In this document: one piece after another, positions 20,106 through 28,462 of the stretch
Numbering within the stretch: the first letter of the stretch is position 1
Layout of the letters: each line of letters begins with the position of its first letter
NCBI GenBank assembly: GCA_963792875.1
Contig: CAWBXV010000010.1
Location: 248,001 to 312,000 of the forward strand
Reading direction: 5' to 3'
DNA: 64,000 nt
Source: JAHEGP01 sp963792875
GTDB lineage: Bacteria; Pseudomonadota; Gammaproteobacteria; Pseudomonadales; JAHEGP01
The notes under the pieces: generated by a model
What the model saw: the letters and a program-made list of their open reading frames with translations, nothing else
Told to the model about the DNA's origin: nothing
The model's database searches: none
Program-made: the position numbers and the translations under genes

Positions 20106-20395
20106 GGCGCTGCCTTGAGCAGGGTTGAGGGGGCTGCGTCGCGGCACCCGTCCGCTGGCGCTGCCTGCCAGCGTGCCGTGGGAGCCGGCGGCGGCTGCCT
20201 TTCTGCGTCTGTGGCGGCGCTTTGCCTGAGCGCGCCGGCGCCTTTTGCGTACCCCCGGGCAGCTCCCCGAGGCACGCCCCCAGCCCGCCCGGCCGGGCTG
20301 CGCTGCTATGGATAGACTGTGCCGGACGAGCAGCGCTCCACTTGCCGATACCGTTCGGTCTATCATTGACGCATTACATCGTTAGGGGGTTTGCC

Positions 20396-20683
20396 ATGCG
20401 CCTGATTCTCAGCACTCTCGTCGTCGCCACCGCACTGCTGCTGGGCGGCTGCTCCGAGGAACAACAGAACAAACTGTCGCGCCTCGGCGTCACCTGGCTG
20501 GAAGGCAGCTACAGGGTCACCTTCGTCGAGGGCAGCCACGTCAAAGTCTGGAATATCGTCGACAGCAAGGTCACCAGCGATCCGCAGAAGGGTTACTACT
20601 ATTTCTGGGCCCGGGATGACCGCGGCAAGAAATTTTACGTGCAGACGCCGATCCTGCGCACCTATATCGAGGAGGTAAAATAG
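20396..20683 (+). CDS. Small predicted lipoprotein
   Basis: A 95-residue protein with a clear lipoprotein signal (MRLILSTLVVATALLLGGCS, lipobox LGGC). The compact mature domain has strands such as GSYRVTFVEGSHVKVWNIV and GYYYFWARDDRGKKFYVQ. I do not recognise a named family. The ATG at 20396 follows GTTAGGGGGTTTGCC. A perfect hairpin follows the stop by one base, which supports a single-gene transcript. Confidence 0.75.
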   Translation: MRLILSTLVVATALLLGGCSEEQQNKLSRLGVTWLEGSYRVTFVEGSHVKVWNIVDSKVTSDPQKGYYYFWARDDRGKKFYVQTPILRTYIEEVK

Positions 20684-20684
20684 T

Positions 20685-20706
20685 TGCGCGGGCCAGAGCC
20701 CGCGCA
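20685..20706 (+). terminator. Perfect hairpin after the lipoprotein gene
   Basis: TGCGCGGGC and GCCCGCGCA form a nine-pair stem with a four-base loop immediately after the stop codon. There is no clear T tract, so termination may be weak or Rho-assisted. Confidence 0.5.
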
Positions 20707-20787
20707 GCCTGAAAACCGGCAGGCCGCGGCACAACGGGCTCGTTGCCGTTTCTCAGGCTTTGGGCGTTGCCGCAGGAGATGCCGCTG

Positions 20788-21405
20788 ATGTCCGATAGAA
20801 GACAGCATTGGCAACAGGTTTATCGGGAACGCAGCCCCCTGAGCGTGAGCTGGTATCAACCCGAACCCGCGCTGTCGCTGCAGCTGATCCATCGCACCGG
20901 GGTGGGCCATGACGCCGCCATCATCGATGTTGGCGGCGGTGCATCGCTGCTGGTGGATTACCTGCGGCAGGAAGGCTTCAGCGATCTGTCAGTCCTGGAT
21001 ATTTCGGGAATCGCGCTGGCCAGCGCCAGAGAGCGCCTGGGCGAGGCGGCGCCGGGAATAACATGGTTCGAAGCCGACATTACGGCATTTGACCCGCCCC
21101 GTGACTATGCCCTTTGGCACGACCGGGCAGTCTTTCATTTTTTGACCGACGAGTCCGATCGAGCAAAGTATGTGCGGGTATTGAGGCGTGCGCTGCACCG
21201 AGGCGGGCATGTCATCATGGCGGCGTTTGCCATCGGGGGCCCGGAACAATGCAGCGGGCTCGACGTCGTGCAGTATGACGCCGGCAAACTGCTGGCCGCG
21301 CTGGGTGCAGGCTTTCAGCTGCTGGAGGAGCGCAGCGAAAACCATCGCACCCCATCAGGCCATGAGCAGAGGTTCGTGTACTTCCGTCTGATCAAGCAGC
21401 CATGA
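20788..21405 (+). CDS. Class I SAM-dependent methyltransferase
   Basis: A soluble methyltransferase of 205 residues. The SAM-binding motif I is AAIIDVGGGASLLVDYL, followed by the acidic LSVLDISGIAL, motif II WFEADIT and the post-II DRAVFHFLTD. The N-terminus (HWQQVYRERSPLSVSWYQ) is like that of a common proteobacterial group named only as class I methyltransferases. The ATG at 20788 has CAGGAG nine bases upstream. The substrate is unknown. Confidence 0.85.
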   Translation: MSDRRQHWQQVYRERSPLSVSWYQPEPALSLQLIHRTGVGHDAAIIDVGGGASLLVDYLRQEGFSDLSVLDISGIALASARERLGEAAPGITWFEADITAFDPPRDYALWHDRAVFHFLTDESDRAKYVRVLRRALHRGGHVIMAAFAIGGPEQCSGLDVVQYDAGKLLAALGAGFQLLEERSENHRTPSGHEQRFVYFRLIKQP

Positions 21406-21448
21406 GCATGGGCGCCACGTTGCGAGGGGCAGTCGGGCCGACCCGGTG

Positions 21449-21754
21449 CTATTGGCGCGCCGCTGAGCCGCTGCCGTCCGGGTGGCGGTCGTGCAGGTAG
21501 AGCTGGTAGATGCGCCGGGCCAGCTGGTCGCTGGTGCGCGCGAAGTAGGCGGCGCTCATCGACGACGTCGGCGCGTCGAGTATCAGGTGCACGCCGGGCG
21601 ATGAAAAAGGCGAGAAGCTGGCCAGCAGGTAGTCGCCGTAGCTGGCCTTGAAGGCGCCCTCGTGGATGAAGAAATCGCGCATCCACAGGCCGGCGCCACG
21701 CATGACCTCCTGCTGTCCGGCCACCGGTTCCAGTATGACGCCGCGGAAGCGCAT
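21449..21754 (-). CDS. Hypothetical protein, 5' end unclear
   Basis: From the first ATG at 21754 this reads MRFRGVILEPVAG, then RDFFIHEGAFKASYGDYLLA and LARRIYQLYLHD. The composition is that of a real protein, not a GC-driven shadow. The same frame stays open upstream to about 21970 with equally protein-like residues (LTVPGSAVDDGDLLDWPRE, AYWYGAFGDG) but contains no ATG, GTG or TTG there. The true 5' end may therefore be lost or frameshifted. No family is recognised. Confidence 0.45.
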   Translation of the reverse strand: MRFRGVILEPVAGQQEVMRGAGLWMRDFFIHEGAFKASYGDYLLASFSPFSSPGVHLILDAPTSSMSAAYFARTSDQLARRIYQLYLHDRHPDGSGSAARQ

Positions 21755-22055
21755 GCAGGACGCGAGGGCATGGTGGCGCCCATCCCCGAACGCGCCGTAC
21801 CAGTACGCGCGGATCCCGGGGGGCTGGCCGGCCAGGCTGATCGGCCCGGCAGTTACGCACGGCAGTGATGTGCGGCAGTTCCGCGCGGCGGTTTCGCGCG
21901 GCCAATCGAGCAGGTCGCCGTCATCGACCGCGCTGCCGGGGACGGTGAGCGGTCGGCATGGATTATGCGTAGATCTTCATGGGAGGGCATGGGGTGTGGC
22001 GCCCGGGAGCGGGTGCGCAAGGTTTTTCCACGGTGAAGCTCTGGAGAACCGGACC

Positions 22056-22268
22056 ATGAAGAAGATCGGTACCAGTCCCTGTTACCGGGTTGTCGGGGCC
22101 GCGGCGTTCCTGGCCGCGTCGATGCTGGCAGCGGTGTCCGCGCGCCCGGATGACCCGCCGCCGTTTCCCGCCGGGCTGCAGCACGCGCCTGTTGCGGCGC
22201 TCGCCCAGGCCGCGGCGGGCCCGCTGCTGTTGCCGTCCGCGCCGGGGGCGCCGCAGCGCCCCGATTGA
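22056..22268 (+). CDS. Small exported peptide, function unknown
   Basis: A 70-residue open frame behind GGAGAACCGGACC. It has a typical signal peptide (VVGAAAFLAASMLAAVSA) and a short proline/alanine-rich mature part without recognisable motifs. It ends about 35 bases before the promoter of the cobalamin riboswitch. No homologue is known to me; it may be expressed or merely a chance signal-like frame. Confidence 0.45.
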   Translation: MKKIGTSPCYRVVGAAAFLAASMLAAVSARPDDPPPFPAGLQHAPVAALAQAAAGPLLLPSAPGAPQRPD

Positions 22269-22302
22269 GGGCCGGCGCGTCCCTGGCGGCGTGGCCGCTG
22301 AT

Positions 22303-22331
22303 TTGACACGTCCGCGCGTGCCACCTATAGT
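22303..22331 (+). promoter_or_regulatory. Sigma70-like promoter of the B12 operon
   Basis: TTGACA at 22303-22308 and TATAGT at 22326-22331 are separated by 17 bases, placing the transcript start near 22338, just before the riboswitch. Confidence 0.7.
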
Positions 22332-22339
22332 GGCCGCCC

Positions 22340-22471
22340 GGTTCAGGTCCCTGCCGCGTCGCCACGGTGATGCTGGGCAGGTTAAATGGGAAGTGTGGTG
22401 AGTCACGACAAGCCACCGCTGCCCCCGCAACGGTATGCAGCTTCTGCTGCGAGCCCGACACCTGCCTGAAG
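22340..22471 (+). promoter_or_regulatory. Cobalamin riboswitch
   Basis: The conserved core of the adenosylcobalamin aptamer is visible: GTTAAATGGGAAGTGTGGTG at 22381-22400, the B12-box-like GCCACCGCTGCCCCCGCAAC at 22412-22431, and GAGCCCGACACCTGCC at 22451-22466. The ends GGTTCAGG and CCTGCCTGAA can pair to close the structure. It sits ~120 bases ahead of btuB and would shut off the operon when intracellular B12 is sufficient. Confidence 0.9.
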
Positions 22472-22593
22472 CGGTATGCAACGATGGAGCGGAGGGCTTC
22501 ATCGGGGGCCGCCCAGCATTGCACGCCGCTGTGTTTCCAACGATTTCCCCTCCCTCAATCGCCACGATTTCAGGCTGTTGAGGACACTTTCCC

Positions 22594-24450
22594 ATGCGCA
22601 AGCATTTGCCCGTGTCGGCCCTGGCCGCCATGGTCGCCGCCCTATCCAGTCAGGCGCAGGAGCGCATGGAGGAGACCGTCGTGGTCTCCTCGCGCGTCGA
22701 GATGCCCCTGCGCCACATCGGCACCTCGGTGTCGGTGCTGTCGGCGCAGGACATCCGCCTGGCCGGCTACAACTCCCTTTTCGACGTGCTGCGCGGCCAG
22801 GCCTCGGTGGCGGCCAGCAACAGCGGCGGCGCCGGCAAGGCCACCTCGCTGAGCATCCGCGGCGAGGACGGCTTCCGCACCCTGGTGCTGGTGGACGGCA
22901 TCGACATCTCGGACACCGCCAGCCCTCAGGTCGGGCCGCGCATCGAGCACCTGCTGAGCGACGGCGTCAGCCGCGTCGAGATCCTGCGCGGCCCCCAGGG
23001 CATCATGTACGGCGCCGATGCCGGCGGCGTGATCAATATCTCCACCGCGGCCCAGGGCGAGGGCCTCGCGGGCAGCGTCAGCGCCGAGGGCGGCAGCTAC
23101 GGCACCGGCCAGCTGGCCGCGAGTCTGCGGGGCGGCGGCGACGTGCTCGACGGCAGCCTGCTGGCGACGGGCTACCGCACCGACGGCTTCAACGCGCGCA
23201 GCAGCGACGACGTGCTGCGCGACGACGACGGCTACCGCAACCGCGTCCTGCACGGCCGCGCCGGCTGGAACGTCACCGAGCGCCTGCGGCTCGAGGTGGT
23301 TGGCCGCGACACGCGCGCGGACAACGAATTCGATGGCTGCTACAGCGCGGCGTTCGAGCCCAGCGACGATTGCGACAACGACTACGACCAGCAGGCCTGG
23401 CGGCTGGCGGCCAGGCACTCCGGCGACCGCTTCAGCAACGAACTCAGCTACGCCGGCAATCACACCGAGAGCAACAGCTTCACGCTGGACCAGCCGACCT
23501 TCGGCAGCAAGGGCGAGCTGGCGCGGTTCAACTATCTCGGCAGCTTCAGGGCCGCCGAGGCGCTGCAGCTGGTCTATGGCCTGGAGCGCAAGACCGAGGC
23601 GATCGACGACGGCGTGTTCGATCGCAGGCGCTGGCAGAACGGGGCCTTTGCCGAGTACCAGGGCAGCTTCTTCGAGCAGCTGTTCGTGACCGCCGGCGCG
23701 CGCTACGACGACAACGAGGACTTCGGGGGGCACACCTCGGCGCGCGTGAGCGGCGCCTATCTGTTCGCGCTCGGCGGCGGCGAGGCCAAGCTGCGCGGTG
23801 CCTACGGCACCGGCTTCCGGGCCCCCAGCCTGTACGAGGTCGCCTACAACCAGAGCGACTGGGCCTACCCCCCGGCCTCGGCGACCACGCTCAGCGAGGA
23901 GCGCAGCCGCGGCTTCGACGTCGGCCTCGGCTGGCGCGGCGCGGGCGGCGCCGAACTCGAGGCCACCTATTTCGACCAGACCATCGCCGACGAGATCTAT
24001 TTCGACCTGGACGGCTTCTCTGGCTACCTGCAGGACGCGGGCGATTCGCGCTCCAGCGGCGCCGAGCTGCAGGGCGCCGTGCCGCTGCCTGCGGCGCTGC
24101 TGCTGGGCGGCAACTACACCTACAACCACACCGAGGCGGTCGACGGCTCGCTGCGCCTGCGGCGGCCGCGGCATCTGTTCAACGTCAGCCTGCGCTGGCA
24201 GCCGCTGGCCGCGCGCCTGGTGTTCGGCCTGCACGCGCGCGGCGCCTTTGATGTCACCGATGTCCTCGACGGCGTGCCGGTGGCCGGCGATGACTATACG
24301 GTCTGCGATGTGACGGCCAGCTACGACGTGCTCGACGGGCTGCAGGTGTTCGGCCGCATCGAGAACCTGCTCGACGCGGACTACCAGGAGGTCGCCGGCT
24401 ACAACACCTCCGCGCGTGCCGGCTACGCCGGCCTGCGCTACGCCTTCTGA
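22594..24450 (+). CDS. btuB: TonB-dependent vitamin B12 receptor
   Basis: An outer-membrane TonB-dependent receptor of 618 residues, assigned to cobalamin by the riboswitch upstream and the cob genes downstream. After a signal peptide (MRKHLPVSALAAMVAAL) comes the TonB box region (MEETVVVSS). The plug domain follows with SVSVLSAQDI, SIRGEDGFRTLVLVDGI and VEILRGPQGIMYGADAGGVI. The C-terminal 22-strand barrel ends in AGYAGLRYAF, with the terminal Phe needed for insertion. The length matches BtuB. Transport needs TonB/ExbBD and an inner-membrane BtuCDF system, neither of which lies in the window. Confidence 0.9.
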   Translation: MRKHLPVSALAAMVAALSSQAQERMEETVVVSSRVEMPLRHIGTSVSVLSAQDIRLAGYNSLFDVLRGQASVAASNSGGAGKATSLSIRGEDGFRTLVLVDGIDISDTASPQVGPRIEHLLSDGVSRVEILRGPQGIMYGADAGGVINISTAAQGEGLAGSVSAEGGSYGTGQLAASLRGGGDVLDGSLLATGYRTDGFNARSSDDVLRDDDGYRNRVLHGRAGWNVTERLRLEVVGRDTRADNEFDGCYSAAFEPSDDCDNDYDQQAWRLAARHSGDRFSNELSYAGNHTESNSFTLDQPTFGSKGELARFNYLGSFRAAEALQLVYGLERKTEAIDDGVFDRRRWQNGAFAEYQGSFFEQLFVTAGARYDDNEDFGGHTSARVSGAYLFALGGGEAKLRGAYGTGFRAPSLYEVAYNQSDWAYPPASATTLSEERSRGFDVGLGWRGAGGAELEATYFDQTIADEIYFDLDGFSGYLQDAGDSRSSGAELQGAVPLPAALLLGGNYTYNHTEAVDGSLRLRRPRHLFNVSLRWQPLAARLVFGLHARGAFDVTDVLDGVPVAGDDYTVCDVTASYDVLDGLQVFGRIENLLDADYQEVAGYNTSARAGYAGLRYAF

Positions 24451-24464
24451 CAGGGCTGGCCGCG

Positions 24465-25253
24465 ATGGGGCAGAGCGGCACTGCGCGGACTCGCGAGCGC
24501 TGGGCGCGGGGTCTGCGCGACGAGGGCCGGGCGCTCGTGGTGGCGCTGCAGTTCATGACCCGCCTGCCGCTGCCGGCGGTGGCCTTCCGGCCCGCGCTGC
24601 TGGCGCGGGCGGCGCTGTACTTCCCTGCGGTGGGGCTGGTGGTGGGGGCCCTGGGTGCCGCCGCCTACCTGCTGGCGGCGCTGCTGTGGCCGCCTGAGGT
24701 GGCCGCTGCCCTGGCGATCATGGCCATGCTGCTGGCCACCGGCGCCTTCCACGAGGACGGGCTGGCCGATACCGCCGACGGGCTGGGCGGCGGCTGGACC
24801 GTGGAGGACAAGCTGCGCATCATGCGCGACAGCCGCATCGGCAGCTACGGCAGCCTGGCGCTGGTCGCGACGCTGCTGCTGAAATTCGCCGTGCTCGGCA
24901 GCCTGGCGCCCGACACCGTGCCCACCGCCCTGCTGCTGTCCCAGATGCTGGGCCGCTGGTCCACGCTGCCGCTGGTCGGGGTCATGCCCTACGTCGGCGG
25001 GGGCTCGGGGCGGCCCCTCGCCGAGGGTGTCGCGCCGGCGCGCATTGCCGCCGGCACGGTGTTCGCGCTGCTGGTCGCCGGGGTGATGGCGCCGCAGCGA
25101 TGGGTGGCGCTGGCCGCCCTGAGTGTCCTGGCGGTGGCCGCGAGCGGCTGGCTGTTCCGGCGCCAGCTCGGTGGCATCACCGGCGATACCCTGGGGGCGG
25201 CCAATCAGGCGCTGGAGCTGCTGGTACTGCTGGCGTTTGCCGTTCATGATTGA
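24465..25253 (+). CDS. cobS: Adenosylcobinamide-GDP ribazoletransferase
   Basis: CobS joins adenosylcobinamide-GDP to alpha-ribazole (phosphate), the last condensation of the B12 nucleotide loop, in the inner membrane. It has 262 residues with several membrane helices. The diagnostic acidic motif FHEDGLADTADGLGGGW is followed by KLRIMRDSRIGSYG. It starts 14 bases after btuB, and its end overlaps cobC by eight bases. Confidence 0.93.
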   Translation: MGQSGTARTRERWARGLRDEGRALVVALQFMTRLPLPAVAFRPALLARAALYFPAVGLVVGALGAAAYLLAALLWPPEVAAALAIMAMLLATGAFHEDGLADTADGLGGGWTVEDKLRIMRDSRIGSYGSLALVATLLLKFAVLGSLAPDTVPTALLLSQMLGRWSTLPLVGVMPYVGGGSGRPLAEGVAPARIAAGTVFALLVAGVMAPQRWVALAALSVLAVAASGWLFRRQLGGITGDTLGAANQALELLVLLAFAVHD

Positions 25254-25812
25254 GGGCGCCGGCGGGCGGCAGGTCATGCTGATGCGCCACGGCGACTGCG
25301 GCGCGCCGGAGGGCCACTGCGTGGGGCAGTGGGATCTGCCGCTGACGGCGGCCGGCGCGGCGCAGGTGGCTGCCGTCGCCGCCGGTTGGCGAGGCGACGT
25401 GCCGGAGCGCATCGTCGCCAGCGATCTGCAGCGGGCACGGCACAGCGCCGAGCTGCTGGGCAGGTACTGGTCGGTGCCGGTGGCCTGCGACGCGCGCCTG
25501 CGCGAGATCGACCTGGGCGACTGGCAGGGGCTTTCGTGGCAGCGCATCCAGCGCGAAGCGCCGGCGGCGCTCGCGCGCTGGGGGCAGTGCTGGCAGGAGC
25601 AGGGGCCGCCCGGAGGCGAGAGCGCGCGCGCCCTGCTGGCGCGGGTGGCGTGCTGGTGGCAGGCGTGCTTGCCCGGCCTGCCGCGCACCGCCCTGGTGGT
25701 CGGCCACGCCGGCTCGCTGCGGGCGCTGCTGTGCCAGCTGGGCGGGCGGCCCGCGGGGGCGCTGTTCGAATGCGCCGTCGATTGCGCGGCGCCGTTCGGC
25801 CTGCGCCGCTGA
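25246..25812 (+). CDS. cobC: Alpha-ribazole phosphatase-like histidine phosphatase
   Basis: A histidine phosphatase expected to remove phosphate from alpha-ribazole-5'-phosphate or adenosylcobalamin-5'-phosphate in the nucleotide-loop pathway. The phospho-His motif is LMRHGDCG. The later catalytic parts are SDLQRARHSAELL, LREIDLGDWQGLSW and VVGHAGSLRALL. Its start codon is inside the 3' end of cobS. The family is broad, and the CobC role is assigned from the operon. Confidence 0.85.
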   Translation: MIEGAGGRQVMLMRHGDCGAPEGHCVGQWDLPLTAAGAAQVAAVAAGWRGDVPERIVASDLQRARHSAELLGRYWSVPVACDARLREIDLGDWQGLSWQRIQREAPAALARWGQCWQEQGPPGGESARALLARVACWWQACLPGLPRTALVVGHAGSLRALLCQLGGRPAGALFECAVDCAAPFGLRR

Positions 25813-25858
25813 TGTCGTGCAGCAGCGGCGGCTTATTGATCACAACGAGGAGCGGACA

Positions 25859-26479
25859 TTGACGACATCGGAGCAGGACCAGCGCAGGGAAGACAAGCAC
25901 AACAAGGCGATGGCCAAGCAGAAGGCCCGCGTCGACGCCGGCATCGAGGCTGCCCGCACCGAGCGCGGCGTGGCGGTGCTGGTGACCGGCAACGGCAAGG
26001 GCAAGACCAGCTCGGCGTTCGGCATGGTGATGCGCGCCCTGGGCTACGGCATGAAGGTCGGCGTGGTGCAGTTCATCAAGGGTGAACAGCTGTCGGGCGA
26101 GGAGATCTATCTGCGCGAGCACTGCCCGCAGGTCGACTTCTACCAGATGGGCACCGGTTTCACCTGGGACACGCAGGACCGCAGCGGCGATATCGCCGCA
26201 GCCAGGGCGACCTGGGTGGAGGCGGCGCGCATGCTGGCCGACCCGGCCTACGACCTGGTGGTGCTGGACGAGCTGACCTACATGATCGCCTACGACTACC
26301 TGCCCGAGGCGGACATCATCGCCGCGCTGCGCGGGCGCCCGCTTGGGCAGAGCGTGGTCGTCACCGGCCGCGGCGGCGGCGCCGCCCTGCAGGACGTGAT
26401 GGACACCGTGGCGGAGGTCAAGGACATCCGCCACGCCTATAACGCGGGTATCAAGGCGCGCAAAGGTGTCGACTACTGA
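25859..26479 (+). CDS. cobO: Cob(I)yrinic acid a,c-diamide adenosyltransferase
   Basis: A CobO/BtuR/CobA-type enzyme that puts the 5'-deoxyadenosyl ligand of ATP on cobalt. The P-loop is VLVTGNGKGKTSSAFG. It is followed by VVQFIKGEQLSGEE, LVVLDELTYMIAYDYL and VVVTGRGGG, all family hallmarks. I place the start at TTG 25859 because GAGGAG lies eight bases upstream and the N-terminal basic helix then has the normal length. A GTG at 25817 would add 14 unusual residues. It overlaps cobQ by 14 bases. Confidence 0.92.
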   Translation: MTTSEQDQRREDKHNKAMAKQKARVDAGIEAARTERGVAVLVTGNGKGKTSSAFGMVMRALGYGMKVGVVQFIKGEQLSGEEIYLREHCPQVDFYQMGTGFTWDTQDRSGDIAAARATWVEAARMLADPAYDLVVLDELTYMIAYDYLPEADIIAALRGRPLGQSVVVTGRGGGAALQDVMDTVAEVKDIRHAYNAGIKARKGVDY

Positions 26480-27953
26480 GCTGCGCCCCGCGCTGATGGT
26501 GCAGGGCACCACCTCGGATGCCGGCAAGAGCCTGCTGGTGGCGGGGCTGTGCCGGGTGCTGGCGCGGCGCGGCGTCAGGGTGGCGCCGTTCAAGCCGCAG
26601 AACCTGGCGCTCAACAGCGACGTCACCGCCGAGGGCGGCGAGATCGGGCGCGCGACGGCGCTGCAGGCCGCGGCTGCCCGGGTGGCGGCGCACGTCGACA
26701 TGAACCCGGTGCTGCTCAAGCCCAGCAGCGACTGCCGCGCCCAGGTGATCGTGCACGGCCGGGTCGCCAGCGACCTGGACGCGGCCGACTATCAGCGCTA
26801 CCAGGCGGTCGCCATGGCGGCGGTGCTGGCATCCTGGCGGCGCCTGCGCGAGCGCTACCAGGTGGTGGTGGTGGAGGGCGCCGGCAGCCCCGCCGAGATC
26901 AACCTGCGCGACCGCGACATCGCCAACATGGGCTTCGCCGAGGCGGTGGATTGCCCGGTCGTGATCGTCGCCGACATCGACCGCGGCGGGGTGTTCGCGC
27001 ACCTGGTGGGCACGCTGCAACTGCTCTCGGCGTCCGAGCGCCGGCGCGTGGTCGGCTTCGTCATCAACCGCTTCCGCGGCGAGCTCGCGCTGCTGCAGCC
27101 GGGCCTGGACTGGCTGGAGAGGCACACCGGCAAGCCGGTGCTGGGCGTGCTGCCCTACCTGCCGGGCTTGCGCCTCGACGCCGAGGACGCGCTGCGCCGG
27201 CCCGAGCCGGCCGCGGGCGCGGCGGCGCGGTTCCGGGTGGTGGTGCCGGTGCTGCCGCGCATCGCCAACCACACCGATTTCGATCCCCTCTGCGCGCTGC
27301 CGCAGCTCGACTGCCGCTTTATCGGCGCCGGCCAGCCCCTGCCCGCGGCCGACCTCATCATCCTGCCCGGCAGCAAGAACGTGCGGGCCGATCTCGCCAG
27401 CCTGCGCGCGCAGGGGTGGGACCGCGCGCTGGCGCGGCATCTGCGCTACGGCGGCAAGCTGCTGGGGATCTGTGGCGGCTACCAGATGCTGGGCCGCCGC
27501 ATCGACGATCCGCTGGGCGTTGAGGATGCCCCCGGCAGCGCGCCGGGGCTGGGCTGGCTGCCGCTGACCACGCGCCTGGCTGCGGACAAGCAGCTGCGGC
27601 GGGTGCGGGGCAGGCTCTGGTGCGGCGCCGCCGTGGAGGGCTACGAGGTCCACTGCGGCCGCTCCGAGCTGGCGCCGCGGGCAGGCCCCTTTCTGGTCGG
27701 CGAGGATGGCCGCGGCGAGGGCGCGTTCTCCGATGACGGCCTCGTCGCCGGCACCTATCTGCACGGCCTGTTCGACCGCGCGGCGGCCTGCCGCGCCATC
27801 CTCGATTGGGCGGGCTGCGGGCCGCTGCCGACCACCGATCGCGGCGCCGAGCGCGAGCGCGACCTCGAGCGCCTGGCCGACTGCGTCGAGCGGCACCTCG
27901 ATCTGGCGCGGCTGCTGGGAGGCGGGGCGCAGCATTGGGGGGCGACGCCGTGA
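26466..27953 (+). CDS. cobQ: Cobyric acid synthase
   Basis: CobQ amidates four carboxyl groups of adenosylcobyrinic acid a,c-diamide, using glutamine and ATP. The N-terminal ATP-binding domain shows MVQGTTSDAGKSLLVAG and APFKPQNLALNS. The C-terminal type-1 glutamine amidotransferase domain shows the Cys nucleophile in LLGICGGYQMLG and the His in VAGTYLHGLFD. Length (495 residues) is normal. It starts with GTG within cobO and ends in a GTGA overlap with cobU. Its presence suggests cobyric-acid-level salvage, since no corrin-ring genes are in the window. Confidence 0.93.
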   Translation: MSTTELRPALMVQGTTSDAGKSLLVAGLCRVLARRGVRVAPFKPQNLALNSDVTAEGGEIGRATALQAAAARVAAHVDMNPVLLKPSSDCRAQVIVHGRVASDLDAADYQRYQAVAMAAVLASWRRLRERYQVVVVEGAGSPAEINLRDRDIANMGFAEAVDCPVVIVADIDRGGVFAHLVGTLQLLSASERRRVVGFVINRFRGELALLQPGLDWLERHTGKPVLGVLPYLPGLRLDAEDALRRPEPAAGAAARFRVVVPVLPRIANHTDFDPLCALPQLDCRFIGAGQPLPAADLIILPGSKNVRADLASLRAQGWDRALARHLRYGGKLLGICGGYQMLGRRIDDPLGVEDAPGSAPGLGWLPLTTRLAADKQLRRVRGRLWCGAAVEGYEVHCGRSELAPRAGPFLVGEDGRGEGAFSDDGLVAGTYLHGLFDRAAACRAILDWAGCGPLPTTDRGAERERDLERLADCVERHLDLARLLGGGAQHWGATP

Positions 27954-28462
27954 GACACCTGATCGTCGGCGCCGCCCGCAGCGGCAAGAGCCGGCGCGCC
28001 GAGCAGCTGGCGCTGGCCAGCGGCAAGCGGCCGTTCTACCTGGCCACGGCGCAGCCCGGGGACGAGGAGATGGCGGCGCGCATCGCCCATCACCGCCAGC
28101 GGCGCGGGCCGCAGTGGACGCTGGTGGAGGAGCCCGTCGCGCTGGGCGCCGCACTGGCGGCGCTGGACGCGCCGGGGCACTGCCTGCTGGTCGACTGTCT
28201 CACGCTGTGGCTGAGCAACTGTCTGCACGCCGACTGCTGGGGTTGCGAGCGCGCGGCGCTGCTGGACGCGCTGGCGCGCTGCCGCGCCGACGTGGTGCTG
28301 GTGGGCAACGAGGTGGGCGGGGGCATAGTGCCGCTCGGCGAGCTGAGCCGCCGCTTCGTGGACGAGAACGGTCGACTCCATCAACTGCTGGGCGAGCGCT
28401 GTGAGCGCGTGACGGCGGTGATCGCCGGCCTGCCCCTCTCTCTCAAGGAGCCGGCGCCGTGA
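27950..28462 (+). CDS. cobU: Adenosylcobinamide kinase / guanylyltransferase
   Basis: A bifunctional enzyme that phosphorylates adenosylcobinamide and then transfers GMP to it. The P-loop is LIVGAARSGKSRRAEQLA. The family-specific LVDCLTLWLSN and VLVGNEVGGGIVPLGELSRR follow, with ENGRLHQLL near the end. At 170 residues it is full length. It starts with GTG overlapping the cobQ stop and overlaps cobT by four bases, so translation of the three is probably coupled. Confidence 0.92.
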   Translation: MRHLIVGAARSGKSRRAEQLALASGKRPFYLATAQPGDEEMAARIAHHRQRRGPQWTLVEEPVALGAALAALDAPGHCLLVDCLTLWLSNCLHADCWGCERAALLDALARCRADVVLVGNEVGGGIVPLGELSRRFVDENGRLHQLLGERCERVTAVIAGLPLSLKEPAP

